DNA of 64,000 nucleotides from Alligator mississippiensis (GCF_030867095.1 NC_081824.1:350336203-350400202); one strand, 5' to 3'. Shown: positions 43,081-56,350, counted from the stretch's first letter. Made by a program: numbers and translations. Notes: a model not told the origin generated them from the sequence alone.

Positions 43081-45544
43081 ATCTCATCCACTTCTCCCTT
43101 CCTCTTCCTGGAAGCATATCAGAAACTCATACACTTTCAGATAACTGTCCTTAACCATTGACCCATGTGGTTCATCCTCTGGCAGATGCATTCCATCTTA
43201 AAGCAGACAGGGAGCATTTATTGTATTGATATTATAGAGTCAGACCAACTGAGGCCTCAATCTTGCAAACATTATTGCACTGTGAGGAGTCACAAGATGT
43301 AATTACAAGCAGACCTCTTTGGATCCAGGATCTTATATGCAGGGTAAGAGATGCCAAAAATGCTAAGTGACTTCAGAGTCTATTGACTCTATAATGTTTA
43401 AGTGTATAATTGACTCTTGGTTAATATTTGTTCTGTAGGCAGCGATACAGGCACCCAGGTTAAAGTCATCTGTAAGAGCTTAACTGAAAATTTGCATATT
43501 AAACCAAAGAGACCATAACTGATATACTGTATACTGTGGGAGTGCCTAGGAACCCCGAATCACAGGCCAAAGCCTCACTGTACCAAGTGCTGCACAAACA
43601 CACTGTACAAAGGGATCATCTCTGGCAAAAATGTACCCATCTTTCTCAACATAAATACTGAAATTGTATCTTGGGTACAGGGTTATAAAGTTGAACTGCT
43701 CCATTTCTGTGGTGCTGCAGTAGCCAGCCAAATATTCTGCCAACCAAACTCCATACAGTTCTGCTGACTTCATGAAGGTGCAGATAAAAAATTATATATT
43801 TTACACCTGTGCTCCCAGATGATTACATAGACTGGACCTAGTCCATGTGAGATATTTATTAATTAAGCAATAGCTTAACTGTAAAAAGCAATAAAAAGCA
43901 CCTCTCTTAAAATAATTAGGAAAATTAGAGCTAATTTTTTCACCCATTTAACTAAAATTCTAGTCAAAATAGGAATTCTGTGTAGAATCCTATTGACTGC
44001 GAGTCATCTCTGAGGTTGCACAACCAGACCTCCCCAGAAACACACTGCTAGTACGTAGCCTTTAAATATAAATCCATTGTTAAAAGTTCTTCTCTGTACT
44101 AACAGCTCTATTAGAATCAGCTCCCCACACACATAAGCTCTAAACATATGCAAGAGTAGTAAAGAATAATATAGCTGAATTAAGCAAGTGTGCCCTGGCA
44201 GATGTCCTGTTTGGTGTCAGGCCAAGCTGTTTATTGTTCCTTTAGAAAAGGGGGCCTACAGCACATTACACTTGGAGACAATATGGAACTGGGATGCATT
44301 ACAAGAATAAGTGAGGACAGAGAAAGAATACAAAGAGATCTGGAAAGCTTACATATACAGAACGGGCATGCAGTTACAAGGAGATTCAACCTGGGAAAGA
44401 AGCAAACCAGCACATCTGCGAAAAATAATCTAAAATGAGGGAGCTATTCAAGAAGTAATAAACAAAATGAGCCATCAGGCAACAAACTAAAGAGAAGCTG
44501 GCAATGAGATGACCAAATAAAGGAATAAGCTAGTGAAATTCTTGGCTCTCTAGAGTCATCACAACATGGAGCAAAAGTCATACATAGCTCTGTAGTCCTC
44601 TCTGTAATGCGCTGAGGAACATGCACTTAAAAGTCTCCTATTTTGAGAAAGACAATCAATGCAATAAGAGAAAGTCCTGAAAAAAGGTGTTTTTTTTTAA
44701 GCTTTAGCTTAATATATGCTTACAATAGCCTTATTGACAAGAGGTTGGAGGGGAAGGGAAGAAAGAGGTTGTGTGTATGTGAGGGAGAGAGTTTATCTCT
44801 ATATGTGAAGGGAAATGTATCTGTTTTCAACAGTGCTATGCAGGAGTTCACAGGACAAGGATCTGAGATTTGTATTTAATGTTAATACTTTAAATTTTTT
44901 AAAAAGGCATTCACAGCACAGCAGGTAATTCTCACTGCATCTCCTTGAAAAACTAATGAATACTGCTTGTTGGCAATGGAAGACTTCGGTTGATCAGCTT
45001 TGCATGTATAGAAAACAATTGGCAATCCACAGCCTAGTGACATCTGGCTCAGGAAACTTTCTGTACACATTTTTGAAGGATGGAAACACCAAGGAAGGAG
45101 TGTTATGGCTCCATATGGTACAAGTGGAGATACTGGGACAACAAACAGAAAGGGACAATTTAAGTTAAACAAGTTAAACTATTAGGTGGTAGAATCAGAG
45201 CTGGGCAGATTTTTTTGCCCTACCTCTCTCCTTATTTGTTAACATTTGCTGTTTTATCTTAAAACTTCACAAATTAGATCCCCAAACTGTTGTGCCAAGC
45301 CTTTTTACCAAGCAGTTCAAAAGTTAGGACATTTATCCTGCATCCTGGAAAATTAAGTACAATTCCATTCTGTAACTGACAGGGTTTGAAGTCACATTTC
45401 CTGTTTTTCAGGACAGTGTCCTAAAACACTAGGCTTTAGGGCCTTCTAGGAGGGAGCATAGTTTACTATCAAACCTTTCCTGTTGACATTGTTGTGAAAA
45501 ATACAAAAATACTCATTAAGAAAAAGCAAACTACTTTCTACTCT
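43081..45544. other. Intergenic sequence, no gene seen
   Basis: AT-rich with no recognisable domain in any frame. A weak tRNA-SINE-like stretch may lie near 45385-45450 on the - strand. Confidence 0.4.
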
Positions 45545-45640
45545 AGTGGTTAGGACAAGCGTGCTGTGGTCAAATCCTTTCAGGCAGAGGGGACTTGAGC
45601 TTAGGTCTCGCACATCCAGAGTAAGCGCTCTAATTACTGA
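45545..45640. repeat. tRNA-like SINE fragment
   Basis: CTAGTGGTTAGGACAAGCGTG followed by CAGGCAGAGGGGACTTGAGC, TTAGGTCTCGCACATCC and AGTAAGCGCTCTAATTACTG. The left and right parts resemble the two strands of a sauropsid tRNA-derived SINE, as if folded. It is related to 13166-13255. Confidence 0.4.
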
Positions 45641-46044
45641 AGTTTTGAGGAAAGGTGTCCAACAGGACCACACCTTCAGTACTAGTTCTTTGTTTCCTTT
45701 GTTTTTCTTACTAGTGCCTGAGTATGAAATACTTGGCTCTTTTTTCTTTTTTTATTTGGACAAGAAAAATTGGGGGGAGGGGGAGAAATCAGTTCTAGCT
45801 GAAAATTATTTTTTAAAAGGTGCCTGTTCCACTGCTAAAAAAACCTAAGTCAGTCATTCATACAGTGCTCTGCGAAATGCTTTATCGAGGAAAACTTAGG
45901 ATGCTCTATGACTTAGAATTGGGACCCAATTCTAAGTCGTAGAGCATGTAATAATCTACTGCATTTAACAATGAGTGGGAATACTATATTGTATATCCAT
46001 CCCTATTCATGTGAGTAATTACCCATTTGCCCTGGAAACTCATT

Positions 46045-46180
46045 CACAGATTCATAGACACTAGGGTCAGAAGAGACCTCAACAAATCATCGAGTCCAAC
46101 CCCCTGCCTAGGCAGGAAAGAGTACTGGGGTCACATGACCCCAGCCAAATGCCTATCCAGATTGCCCCTCCACTGTGACT
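46045..46180 (-). mobile_element. CR1 LINE 3' end, antisense
   Basis: CAGATTCATAGACACTAGGGTC, AGAAGAGACCTCAACAAATC and ATCGAGTCCAACCCCCTGCC, followed by GGCAGGAAAGAGTACTGGGGTC, is the reverse complement of the CR1 terminus seen at 47210-47318. It is cut off at its 5' side where the + strand CR1 begins. Confidence 0.85.
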
Positions 46181-46207
46181 CTGTAAGCTCACAAGGAAGA
46201 GAGCAAT

Positions 46208-47318
46208 GATAGGGAAGAGAAGGGGTATTGTCCATAGAGCTGTCTCTTGCTTAGCTCCCAGATTTCTGAACAGATATCTGCCAGAGATAGAGAAAAGAGC
46301 TCAATCGACCTGGAGGGATGTGGGCAGTAGGGTTCCGCAGGGATCGGTCCTCAGGCCCACACCGTTCAACATCTTCATCAGCAACTTGGATGAGGGGGTA
46401 AAAAGCATCCTGTTCAAATTCGCAGACGACACTAAGATGTGGGAGGAAGTGGGCACGCTAGAAGGGAGGACTAGGCTGCAATCAGATCTAGACAGGTTAC
46501 AGGGATGGGCTGATGAGAACAGGATGGGTTTCATCACTGACAAGTGCAAGGTGCTGCAGCTGGGGAGAAAACCAGCAGCATATCTACAGGCTGGGGAACT
46601 CCCTTATTGTCAGTGCAGAGACAGAAAAGGATCTTGGAGTCATCATTGATGCCAAAATGAACATGGGCCAACAGTGTGGGGACGCAGTCAGGAAGGCCAA
46701 CCGTACCTTGTCATGCATCCACAGATGCATCTCAAGCAGATCCAAGGAGGTGATCCTCCCCCTCTACGCGACACTGGTCAGGCCGCAGTTGGAGTACTGC
46801 ATCCAGTTCTGAGCACCGCACTTCAGGAGGGATGTGGACAACATGGAGAGGGTCCAGAGGAGGGCCACCCATGTGATCAGGGGTCAGCAGGTCAGGCCCT
46901 ATGAGGAGAGGCTAAGGGACCTGAACCTGTTCAGCCTCCACAAGAGAAGGCTGAGGGGGGACCTAGTGGCCGTTTACAAACTAGTCAGGGGGGACCAGCA
47001 AGCATTGGGAGAGTCCCTGTTCCCCCAAGCGCTACCAGGACTGACTAGAAATAATGATCACAAGCTGGCAGAGGGTAGCTTCAGGCAGGCTGGCAGAGGG
47101 TAGCATCAGGAGGTGCTACTTCACTGTCAGGGCAGGTAGGATCTGGAACCAACTTCCAAGAGAAGTGGTGCTGGCTCCTACCCTGGGGGTCTTTAAGAGG
47201 AGGCTGGATGAACACCTTGCCAGGGTCATTTGACCCCAGTACTCTTTCCTGCCCATGGCAAGGGTTGGACTTGATGATCTGCTCAGGTCCCTTCTGACCC
47301 TAACAACTATGAAACTAC
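46208..47318 (+). mobile_element. CR1 LINE fragment (RT C-terminal half and 3' end)
   Basis: Blocks in order: SRVPQGSVLRPTPFNIFISN, LFKFADDTKMWEEV (FADD intact), DLDRLQGWADENRMGF, a frame change near 46590, SSRSKEVILPLYATLVRPQL, a TGA after EYCIQF (46810-46812), and RRATHVIRGQQVRPYEERLRDL. It ends with ACTTGATGATCTGCTCAGGTC and a short ACAACTATGAAACTA tail. A 25-bp tandem duplication (GCTGGCAGAGGGTAGCATC/TTCAGGCAG, about 47063-47112) breaks the frame further. It is intermediate in divergence between the 29 kb and 22.9 kb copies. Confidence 0.9.
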
Positions 47319-50300
47319 TCAGCATCCCCTCTGTGGATAATGTTGAGGTATTGCAATAGGACCAGACAACAGTAGCCAGGGGTAGATGCAGGGAGTGCAG
47401 TTGGGCAGTCATACCCACTCCCTCCCCACCCCCAGTGTAGCTTACGAGATGGGGGCTTCAGTTTCCCAGACACAGATACCTGGGTCCCCTGTGGACTGCA
47501 AGGCACAGCTGGAGCCCCAAGCTCCCAGAGAACATCTGGGTGGGACCATGTAGGAAGCAGGTGAAGAATGGGGGACCTACCTGCCACCACTGTACCTGGT
47601 GGCAAGGGAAGCTCCAGCCAAGGCTGCTGGGAGTGGGTGTAGGATGCCAAATTCAGCAGCAGCAGGCAGGTTCCTGCTCCAACCCTCCTTACCTGGGTTC
47701 CCCCTCTGGCCCAGGGGCTGTGGCTGCGAGAAACAGCTGCACTGGATGCCAGGCTTGGCCAGGGACAGTGGTGGCAGTGGGCTAGTACCCCATTTCTACA
47801 CCCAGAAGTAAACCCTGGGCAAACCAAACTGGAGAAGGGGAGGAAGAAATAGGGAAGGTTGCCAACAGTCCATAAATTTACAGCAAATTCATAAAAGAAG
47901 ACTAAAAACACCTGTACATAAAACCTGTAAAAAAAAGGACCCATCTATAAAGAAACACTAAGCAACTGTAAGCTTGACTGAAGCTCCATTGTTGGAAAGA
48001 GGCTTGATGCAGAACACTGATGGACAGGCCAGAGCAGCACCATCTGATGTCTGAATGGGAGTGCACCACCCTGTCAAGACTTTGTGGCCCAAGGGAGCCT
48101 CCATAGTCTCTTCCACCCTCCCAGCTGGAGACGGCAGGCTGCAGTCAGGGGTGGTATCAGGGTGAACCTTGGGGTAGGGGCAGCATAGTGTAAAACCACT
48201 GCTGCAGTCAAGCAGTTGCCAACTCAAGAAATGTTCTCTTACTGACAATCTACATTTTTTTTTTTTTTATACTCTGGTTGGTGTTAGACCCCTAAATTTG
48301 CCCCTCGCCCTTGTTACTGGCACCCAGGGCCTGGTAGAAAGGTTAAGTATTATGTAAAACATATGTCAGTAAAAAGTTTGCAGACTGCTAGTAAAAAAAT
48401 AAAACAAAAATTCTTGGGTTGGCAACCCAGGAATGGGAGGATTGGGGAGGGGAGGATAGGGGTGCTGCTGAGCACCAGGGGGAGAAATGGGGTGGGGGTT
48501 CCCCAGTCGCTAATATGATGGTGCGGTCTTTCCCACACACCGCTTTGAAAAATTCTAGACCCACCCATGATGGCTGGCTGTCACCCATGGCAGTTGGGAA
48601 ACAGGGGATAACAGCAATCTTTCATCCTAATGACTTGGGTGGATTTCCACCCCCCTTGTTTGTTCCTAGGATTTGTTGTAGTGGGACATCCTATGTTTCC
48701 TTCATTCTGTAAAGGGTCACATACTCCCTCCCACCAAGAGAACCTGTGAAAAATCTTAGGGGGAAGTTAAGGAGTTATACATCTACTCCTATCTTTACAG
48801 CAAGTGAATAGGCAGTAAAGAACAATCTCTACTTGAAAACTCATTAGAGAATACTGTGTACGGAATATTCCTTGCAAGATGCTAGACAGGGCCAACATGT
48901 CTTTTCCATCTCCAGCTTCTATGATGAATGGAGGAGAGCAGCTACATTAGGTCTGTGTTTTTGTTAAAAAATGTTTTTATTGTGTGAGCCACTAAGTTTA
49001 TTACCAAAATCATTCTTTTGGATTTCAAGAATACATACTGTCAAGTTTAAAATTTATCACAAGAACATTTATTCAGAAGAACAGAGGGCATTCACAAAAA
49101 GGCTTAAAAGAAACAAACTTTCAAAATATGAATATGCGCAGTTAAGATGGTCCAAAACATGAACTTCCTTGAAATCCCTCCGATACACCATTTTATCAGT
49201 AGGACTTGACAGAAAAAAATTAGGTATTTAGAACTGATCAACACCTATATCTTTCATAAAAATGTTTATCCATATAAATCTCAAGTATTGAAGATCAAGA
49301 CTCAAGCTTTTCCTGTGGAGCAGCTAAGTGCCACTCCACAATGGAACATAAGTCAGCTATGAATAAAACTACACAAACTGTGATTTTTCTATTTTTAGCT
49401 ACTCGCCATCCTCTGGATAGTACTTAACTGTTCAGAATTACAACCTCCTGATAAGGATCCATCCTTTTATATCACATGCCACTGAATCATTCATGCAGTC
49501 TGTGTCTTCCTGGAAGTTAAAATTGCCTGAAGGTTTTGCTCTTCCAATTGCTTTTAATTAAAGTAAAATTGTAGCAGCCTTTTGTTTTTTGTTTTATAAG
49601 AGCTTTTACTGTCTAAATTGAATGTAGGTTGTTTTTCTTTTCTTTCTACAATTACGTAATAGCTGGTACATACTGTGATACACAAGCACTAGACTTTCTA
49701 GGATGGTTATTGAGCATCCTCTGCTGGCGATGCACTGATTTTAAACTTAAAAAAATTGTTTGAGATGTAAAGGGAAGGAACATCAAAGCAAAAGCATGTC
49801 AAACAAGGAGTAAACATCTGGAATTTATCCATGACAATATACACTTCTCCACTGTAAAGGGCCACTTGCAAAGGCCCCTATAAATTACCAATACAATCTT
49901 ACTCCTTTTAGTTAAACCAGTCACTTAATTTTTGGACATCACGAAGGCAAGTGTCACTGCTTATTTTACATTTTTGTAATCATCCACACAACAAGTTGTG
50001 AACATTTTTTTTAAATAACTGTTTTAAATAATCAATTGGCTTGCAAGAGTTGAAGCTGAGTAATTAGTTGCTAAAAGTTGGTATCTATATGCCTAAAGTC
50101 TGTTCTGAATTTGTGCATTATTTAATATTACTTTGAGTAATTTTGTAGTTTTTCTGTTCAAACTTTGGTTGAATACTGACATTATAACATGAATAAAATT
50201 GAAATAATGCTCTTATAAAAATGTCTTTGCTCAGTGTGTGTAGATGGGTTCATTTGTTCCTCCTCAAATTTTCCTGAAAACTTGTCCCGTTTCCAGCTCA

Positions 50301-50404
50301 GACACTTCTGACTATTGCCAGCTTTAAACTGTTCAAATGGATTTGTTCCCAGTATATAAAGATTTAGCTTTCACCTGTTCAGATGAACTCAAATGACTTA
50401 TATG
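47319..50404. other. Intergenic sequence; GC-rich repeat-like part then AT-rich part
   Basis: 47380-47810 and 48100-48600 are GC-rich and look like cores of DNA elements (one starts CAGGGGTAGATGCAGGGAGTG at about 47378), but I could not fix ends. The open frame 47944-47315 (-) is in this material and has no domain. 48960-50230 is AT-rich with no coding signal and ends in GAATAAAATTG (50190), a possible stray polyadenylation signal. Confidence 0.4.
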
Positions 50405-50615
50405 CAGGGATCCTGGTTTTCTCTGATTTAAAAAAAATCCTAATTTTTAGTTAAAAAAAAGTAACCCCAAATCCACATTCTTCTGTGATTGAAATGAAAT
50501 ACCGCTCTGCGTGTGTGTGAGTGTGTTTCATTTTAATCACAGAAAACTGTGGATTTGGGGTTACTTTTAATCGAAAATTGGGGACTTTTGGGGTCATAGA
50601 AAACCAGGATCCCTG
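50405..50615. mobile_element. Foldback element, CAGGGATCCTGGTTT ends, copy 1
   Basis: The 211-bp unit begins CAGGGATCCTGGTTTTCTCT and ends with its complement, AACCAGGATCCCTG. Inner arms (AAAGTAACCCCAAATCCACA against TGTGGATTTGGGGTTACTTT) continue the pairing, so almost the whole element is one hairpin with a (GT)n loop. Flanks CTTATATG/CTTATGTC (6 of 8) may be an eroded 8-bp target duplication, which would fit hAT. Related copies are at 56351 and 63882. Confidence 0.7.
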
Positions 50616-51439
50616 CTTATGTCTCATTTCCATAAAATGATTGGCTTTTTGTTGCTTAAGCATCCAACCCTTGCTGTTTTCCATATTTTTTAATTTCCAA
50701 TCCCATTCAGGACCAAAGGAAAGGTTAAATTTAGTTACCATGTCAATTTAAGCTCTCAGCTTAGGAACTTCTTTTGCATCCTCTGCACCTCCCAAGTTGC
50801 ACACATTCAAAGTAGTTGTCAGAAATAGAAGCCACTGCTTCTGCATGGTAAGTCCGTCTTGTTGGATGGACAACCAAGACATTTGGTAATATACGCAACA
50901 CTTCTGATTTTATGTCCTGAAATATAGCATCTCATTTGGGGTGACTTTTTTGTAAACAGTTTCAAGAGTATCTCTTAGAAAAATATTGTAACAACATCTT
51001 GGCATGGAAAAGTCTAAGCATTGCAAGGAACGTGGAGAAGTAGTTTGTATCTGTTCCTTTTGCAGTCTTGCTGCTATACCTATACTAGTAACATCATCGT
51101 AGCACTGTCTTTGACAGATGTTAATTCTCAGGTTAAGAGGTAATATCGTTACTTACTGCTAAATATTTTACTGATCTGCTGCCACATACATTCTGCGGAA
51201 GCTATCAAACTGGTTATGTACATTCATGACGTTAATCATATACTGTAGGCATCAAACCACTTGCTCTTATTGTTGCTGTAGCTGCATACCATTTTCCAGA
51301 AATTCTCACGAAACATCTTTCACAATGTTAAGAGCCACAGTATCTATTAACTAATTTTGAACTACTGTTCTTGTGATTGGGTCCTGTCTCTCTTTCAGCT
51401 ACTTGAAACACTGGGATCATGTTCTTCCTGAAAAGCAGT
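50616..51439. other. Intergenic sequence, nothing recognised
   Basis: No intact frame in either orientation. A scatter of short open segments on the - strand between 50740 and 51350 gives no recognisable protein. Confidence 0.4.
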
Positions 51440-51441
51440 TA

Positions 51442-51659
51442 CAGATTTCCCTCGCCAACCAGAGTTTTGAGCATCCATGCTAAATATTCTATATACCATT
51501 TTAGCTACCACAGTATACAGTTTTGAGTAACCCCCATGGCCACACATCAGCCCGTCACCTGCCATTTTTCCCATAAGCCTTTTATCTTGTGAACCATGGT
51601 TTTGCCAACCACAGAAACTTTCAGGAACCTAACCCCAGTGGTTGGCAAGGAAAACTTAT
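51442..51659. mobile_element. Short Tigger/mariner-like MITE
   Basis: The left end TA-CAGATTTCCCTCGCCAACC and the right end, read inward, AAGTTTTCCTTGCCAACCAC form an imperfect inverted repeat. A TA dinucleotide precedes the left end, as in Tc1/mariner-type insertions. A - strand frame of about 75 codons lies inside and is accidental. The ends are related to those of the larger element at 55275. Confidence 0.5.
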
Positions 51660-53989
51660 ACATAAAGTTGCAGTCAACTATTCCACTGACGGCTGTAATT
51701 TCAGCTTGACCAATGTAATGACATTTAAGTGCAAGTCCTTTTCTGAAAAGATAATGTGTACTACTTAGTAAAGAACTCCCTTTTATTTATTTCTTTGGAA
51801 AGTACTGAAAACTTCAGTGTCATCAACATTCTTTGTATTCTTTAGCTCAATGTCAACTCATTTGTGGAACACAAGCTTGGAGCCTCTCAACATTATCTCA
51901 GACCTTTTCCAACTAGAAAATCTAGATCCTGTGAAAGATTAATAGGAATCTGCACCTAAAAGCTGGGCAACGGTGGCATCAAACTATGCTGCAATCAGAT
52001 TCAGAGTAATGAAGTGATTGAAAAGCAAACCAGAAGAATGATTCAAGTTGTGATTGATGAGGTGCCTCAACAAGGTCAACAGCTGGCAATGGTATCATGT
52101 TTCCATTCCAGATGACAGTGGAGACAGCTCAGTGCTATCAACAGGAGAAGTTAAAATCAACTTAACTTGTGTGACAAATATGCTGGCTATGCCACCCACC
52201 TATGAAAAAAACCCAAACACCTCTAGCTGACATCTGCCAGGAAAGCCCCAGGTGAGAGGACAGCTCTGCTGACAGAAGGCAGCTTCTGCTTGCTTGTGTT
52301 GTGATGCTTTGCAAGGTGGTGTAACAATACCTGCAGAAAACCAATTCTCCCAGCATGCTTTGTATCTCCTCTAGGGGACTCTGCTGGCATAACTAGAGGA
52401 ACAACAGCTCCATACTGCAGACAGTTGGCAATTTTTTCTAGCAGCAGGCTGGAACGACTCAGCACAGGTCCAAAACAGGTCAGCAGTAGGAAGGACTGCC
52501 TGCTGCCACAGCTTGTCCCTGCCACTGCTTCTCCCCACGGTCTGGCCATAGCACAGGCAAAGCCCCCTGCTGCCAGAACACCACTGACATCATGGACCAT
52601 ATAGATTGCCCACCCCTGCATAATGTGTCATTTGTTAAACAACCTCTTGATTAAAGCATAGTTTCCTCCTCAGTCACATGTTTTGAGTGATTTAATTCTA
52701 GCACCCTGAAATTGCTGTTTACTCCAGCACTCCTCAGTAAGAGTCACATTTGATCTGCTAATTACACTGGTAAACAATTACTTCTACAGTCCCTGGGTTT
52801 CATTATCTATGTATATGTATATGCATACACACACACACATCCACATATACACACACATGTGCACATGCACGCATGCACGCTTCAATTTTATCCAGACTTT
52901 GACAAGGAAAAGCCTACCAATAAGACGATAGCTGGACAGGTTTTATCCCAAAGGCCTTTTGATTTTTAATGATAGGTCTGGGATGAAAAGCTATAAGGGG
53001 ATAGCCAAAGATTCATGATGGCTGCTCCCTTCCGTAATGAAACTCGTATACAGTGGGGGAAAATAGGAAAGAACCGGGGGGATGCAGAGTCAACTCAAGA
53101 GACGTGACAGCTCGCTGGACCTCTCTCAGTTCTCTCTATAAAGAGTCCATGTGAAGCTTTGTGCACAGAAAACAGGAAACTGGAACAATAGCTTTTGTAA
53201 GAGGAAGAGAGATGGTGTCATGCCAGGTACAAGAAAAACATGAAGAATCACAGAGAGGTGAACTTCAGCCAGGCATGCAGAAATCCCCTTCACAAAAAGA
53301 GGATGCCCCGCTTGCTGAGCCTCAGAAACGAAGGGACTTAGAACTGCTGGACAGGCCTTCAAAAGTAACTTTGAAAAGCCAAAACCAGCAATAGGCCATA
53401 CTACTTCTGGATGGAAGTGGGTAAAGTCTGCACTATCAAGGAGCTACTGCAAGGCCCTACTGAAATAATATTTATCAGTGTGAAAATGATATTTGGGGCT
53501 ATGTTATATGTTAACACTGGATCCCATCCCCAAATAGAAAATGATCTACATCACAAATCCTGTATCCTTTAAGTCACAGCAATATTCATCTCAAAGAATT
53601 CGTACTTACAGGGATTTTTGGGTTACGATACTAAATTACTGTATTTACTCATATACACGTGGCTTTCCCCAAAAAATCAGCCTTCTAAAATGGAGGTGTA
53701 TAACCTTAAGCAGGGAAGTTGTTCTTTTCTTTGCTGGTATAGAAGCAAGGGAAAACAGAGCAAGCAGATGTTTTGATTCATGGCTCCCAAGATGGCTACC
53801 ATTTCTTTCTGGGCCTGCAAACAAGTGGAAGGTGAGGGTGGTGGCTGTGGGGTGGGGTTTAGCAGGATCAGAGGGGTGTCACTACCCTGAGCGAGGGTTA
53901 TTTTCAGCCCCGGACTGCTCCCCCAATCTGCAGATGAACAACCCCCCCTGCAGAGCAACCCTCCCTCCTGATCCTGTCTGCCTTGCCCT
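51660..53989. other. Intergenic sequence with a CA/TG microsatellite
   Basis: A (TATG/CACA/CATG)n microsatellite lies at about 52806-52881. The frame 53161-53394 (+, 77 codons) has ordinary composition but no domain. The block near 53640 starting TACTGTATTTACTCATATACA may be the end of an unclassified DNA element. Confidence 0.4.
52806..52881. repeat. CA/TA/CATG microsatellite
   Basis: GTATATGTATATGCATACAC, then ACACACAC, CACATATACACACACATGTG and CACATGCACGCATGCACGC. Confidence 0.9.
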
Positions 53990-54490
53990 CATCCCAACTT
54001 TGATCAGCACTGGCAAATGCTGATAAAACCAGTAGCGGGATGGTTTACATGATCAGGGGCAGTCTAGCAGGCTCGGGGGGGAGGGGGTAGCTGCTTCACA
54101 GGGGAGTTCATTCATTTGGAGGTAGGAGGAGAGCTCAGGGGGGCTAAAAATAGCCTGGTGGAGGAAGGGTAGGGAAAGTGCAGGCCCAGGACTGCAGCAC
54201 AGCTGCGCTTTCTGAGCCCCGGGGCTGCACTCTGAACATGTATAGATATTTGGTTGGGCATGGCTAGCCATGCCCAATCTAAATTATTGCACCTCTCAGG
54301 TGAGATAAAGTTATATTGGGCCAGCCATTTTTTAACTGATCTAACCTTCAGAGAACATCTTTACAGTTCAGCTCATAGACTGACCTAACTAGGGACCTAA
54401 GTGTATGGTCCACACGTGGGCAAACTAAGTGAGATTAGGAGGACATTTTTAACTCAATCTAACCTCCTGAATGTCTGTATGCACCCTAAG
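53990..54490. mobile_element. Non-autonomous element, relative of 24190-24835
   Basis: A GC-rich core (54050-54240) is followed by AAAGTTATATTGGGCCAGCC and ATTTTTTAAC, then repeats of the form AACTGATCTAACC and GACCTAACTAGG. These match the AT-rich flank of the 24.2 kb element. Ends are not determined. Confidence 0.4.
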
Positions 54491-55274
54491 CAATTATCTT
54501 ACTACTGCCCTTGCAAAGGTCTGTGGCCTAGCCTTGTTGCTGTCTTGTGACACCAAAGTTCCTGCTGCCTCACCCAGATTGTCTCTTGGGATGCCACACT
54601 TCCTGGATATTGTTTCCCTGAGGAATTACTCTGTTACAGTCCGCTATAATTCTGGGAAAAAAAAAAAAATTTAAATACATTCTGCCTTCCAAAAACTAGG
54701 AATGGTTTATTTCTGGGGAGGCAAGGAGATTAGTATGTGAGATATTACAGTATTTTATCATGGTTTGATGGGTGCTTTATTCCTATAATATTCAAATGGA
54801 TTTTTTCTCTACCATTAGCTTGTCAATCCTAAATTGGCAGGGCCCCAAAATAAGAAGATTCACTTAAAATCATGATATCTCCATAAAATAATGAATTTGG
54901 GATTCTTTTTACTTTCCTTGTAATTTTGGAGTCTTTTGGATACATTTAAGGCATACTTTCAGGCTTCTCTCCATAACCAAGAGGACTAACCATCTCACAA
55001 ATATTAGTGTTGAGGTTTTCACATAAACACACATCTCCCATAGCTGAGGCTTGAAAAAAACCAAATATTGTGCAACTTGCAATAAACTTCAGTAACTGGC
55101 AACACAGACACCATTACAGATGCAAGCAAACACATATCCACACCCAAGCAGAATTGTTGTTTGTAGAGTTGCCTCTACCCCAACCAACAAGAAAGAGCAA
55201 TACTGGAAAACAAGTTAGCAAGAGCAATGCTATAATTCAGTGTTCACTAATGGTGGTGCTTATAAAATGTAGTA

Positions 55275-56123
55275 CAGGTTTCCCTCGATCTATGTGGGTT
55301 CTGTATATTCAAATTCGCTCTTATGCAATGACCCTTTTTATACCCCAAATTTGTTATATGTGAGGTAAATTCACTCTTACACAATCAGCATAGGCACTGC
55401 CCCCCCCCCAGCAGGTAAGTCTGTGGGGGGAAGGGAAAGGGCTGCCAGGGCCCCACTTACCCCAGCCCCTGCTGCAGGTGCACTGGGAGCAGCCAATGCT
55501 AGCTGCGTACAGCTGCTGGGCTGCACCATATGCCAAACCCTCCAGGGCTCCACTTGACCCCAATCATCCCAGCTCCTGGGCTGCTCTATACCGTGGTGCC
55601 TTCAAGTGGCGTCAGTTGCTCCTGGGTCTGCTGCAGCAGGAGTTGGGAACAAGCAGAGCCTTGAGGGGCTCGGGGTACAGTGCAGCACAGCGGCTGCAGC
55701 TGGGAGCAAAGCAGAGGGAAGTGTAAGTGGGTGTGCAGCGCGGGATGGGGGCAGTGGCGGCCTGCTCTCTTCCTGCACACAGATCCAGGGGCGCACATCC
55801 CCTGAGAAGAGCCTGGCGCAGCCCCCTAGCCCATAGCCCTCCTGGGGTGCACGTAGCAACAAGAGCCAAGCCCCCCCACACTCCCCACCCCGCACCCACT
55901 GACAGTTCCCTCCACTTTACTCCCTGCTGCAGCCCCTGGAGCGGCTGACGGACTGCACTGCACCCCTCTCCCCACCCCTTCCCTCATCCCAGCCTCACTC
56001 CCTTCCTCCCTAACTGCCCTGGGAACATATCCCTATTTCTTACATTATAAACTGGGTTCCTTTTATGTGAATTAAGCACAGTTTCCCAGGAACACATGTA
56101 TTGCATAAATCGAGGGAAACCTG
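55275..56123. mobile_element. Tigger/mariner-like non-autonomous element, TA target site
   Basis: The left end CAGGTTTCCCTCGATCTATG and the right end, read inward, CAGGTTTCCCTCGATTTATG match at 19 of 20 positions, and TA flanks both sides (55273-55274 and 56124-56125). This is a clear Tc1/mariner-superfamily signature. The 849-bp unit has AT-rich ends and a GC-rich core (55398-56040) with open frames on both strands that are not genes. The core contains CAGCAGGTAAGTCTGTGGGG, also found in the hAT element at 63337. Confidence 0.85.
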
Positions 56124-56204
56124 TATTAAGCAATGTGGTTGTTACAAGAATCACGCCTCATTTTAAGCATTAAGAAGCTGTCTCTACCTGAGGCATGACT
56201 ACAA

Positions 56205-56350
56205 GATGTACAGCCTAATGGAAAGAACACTGGTACTTCTCAGGAGTGGGCTCTATTGCAAGTTGTGCCACTTGCCTTGTGGGTGACTGGCCAAAGTTAC
56301 TTCCCATCTCTGAACCTCAATTTCCCCATATGTAAACTGAGGATAATAAT
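56205..56350 (+). repeat. MIR/CORE SINE, 5' part
   Basis: AATGGAAAGAACACTGGTAC, GTGGGCTCTATTGCAAGTTG, TGCCACTTGCCTTGTGGGTGA, then CTCAATTTCCCCATATGTAA and ACTGAGGATAATAAT follow the MIR consensus order. The copy is cut at 56350 and continues at 56866. Confidence 0.75.

Noticed and set aside
51395..51625. Open frame of about 75 codons on the - strand with protein-like composition
   Set aside because: It lies almost entirely inside a short element with Tigger-like inverted ends (51442-51659) and has no domain, so it is treated as a chance frame in a repeat.
53161..53394. 77-codon + strand frame, charged, starting MHRKQETGTIAF
   Set aside because: No domain, no convincing splice sites around it and no sign of a second exon. 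Noted only.
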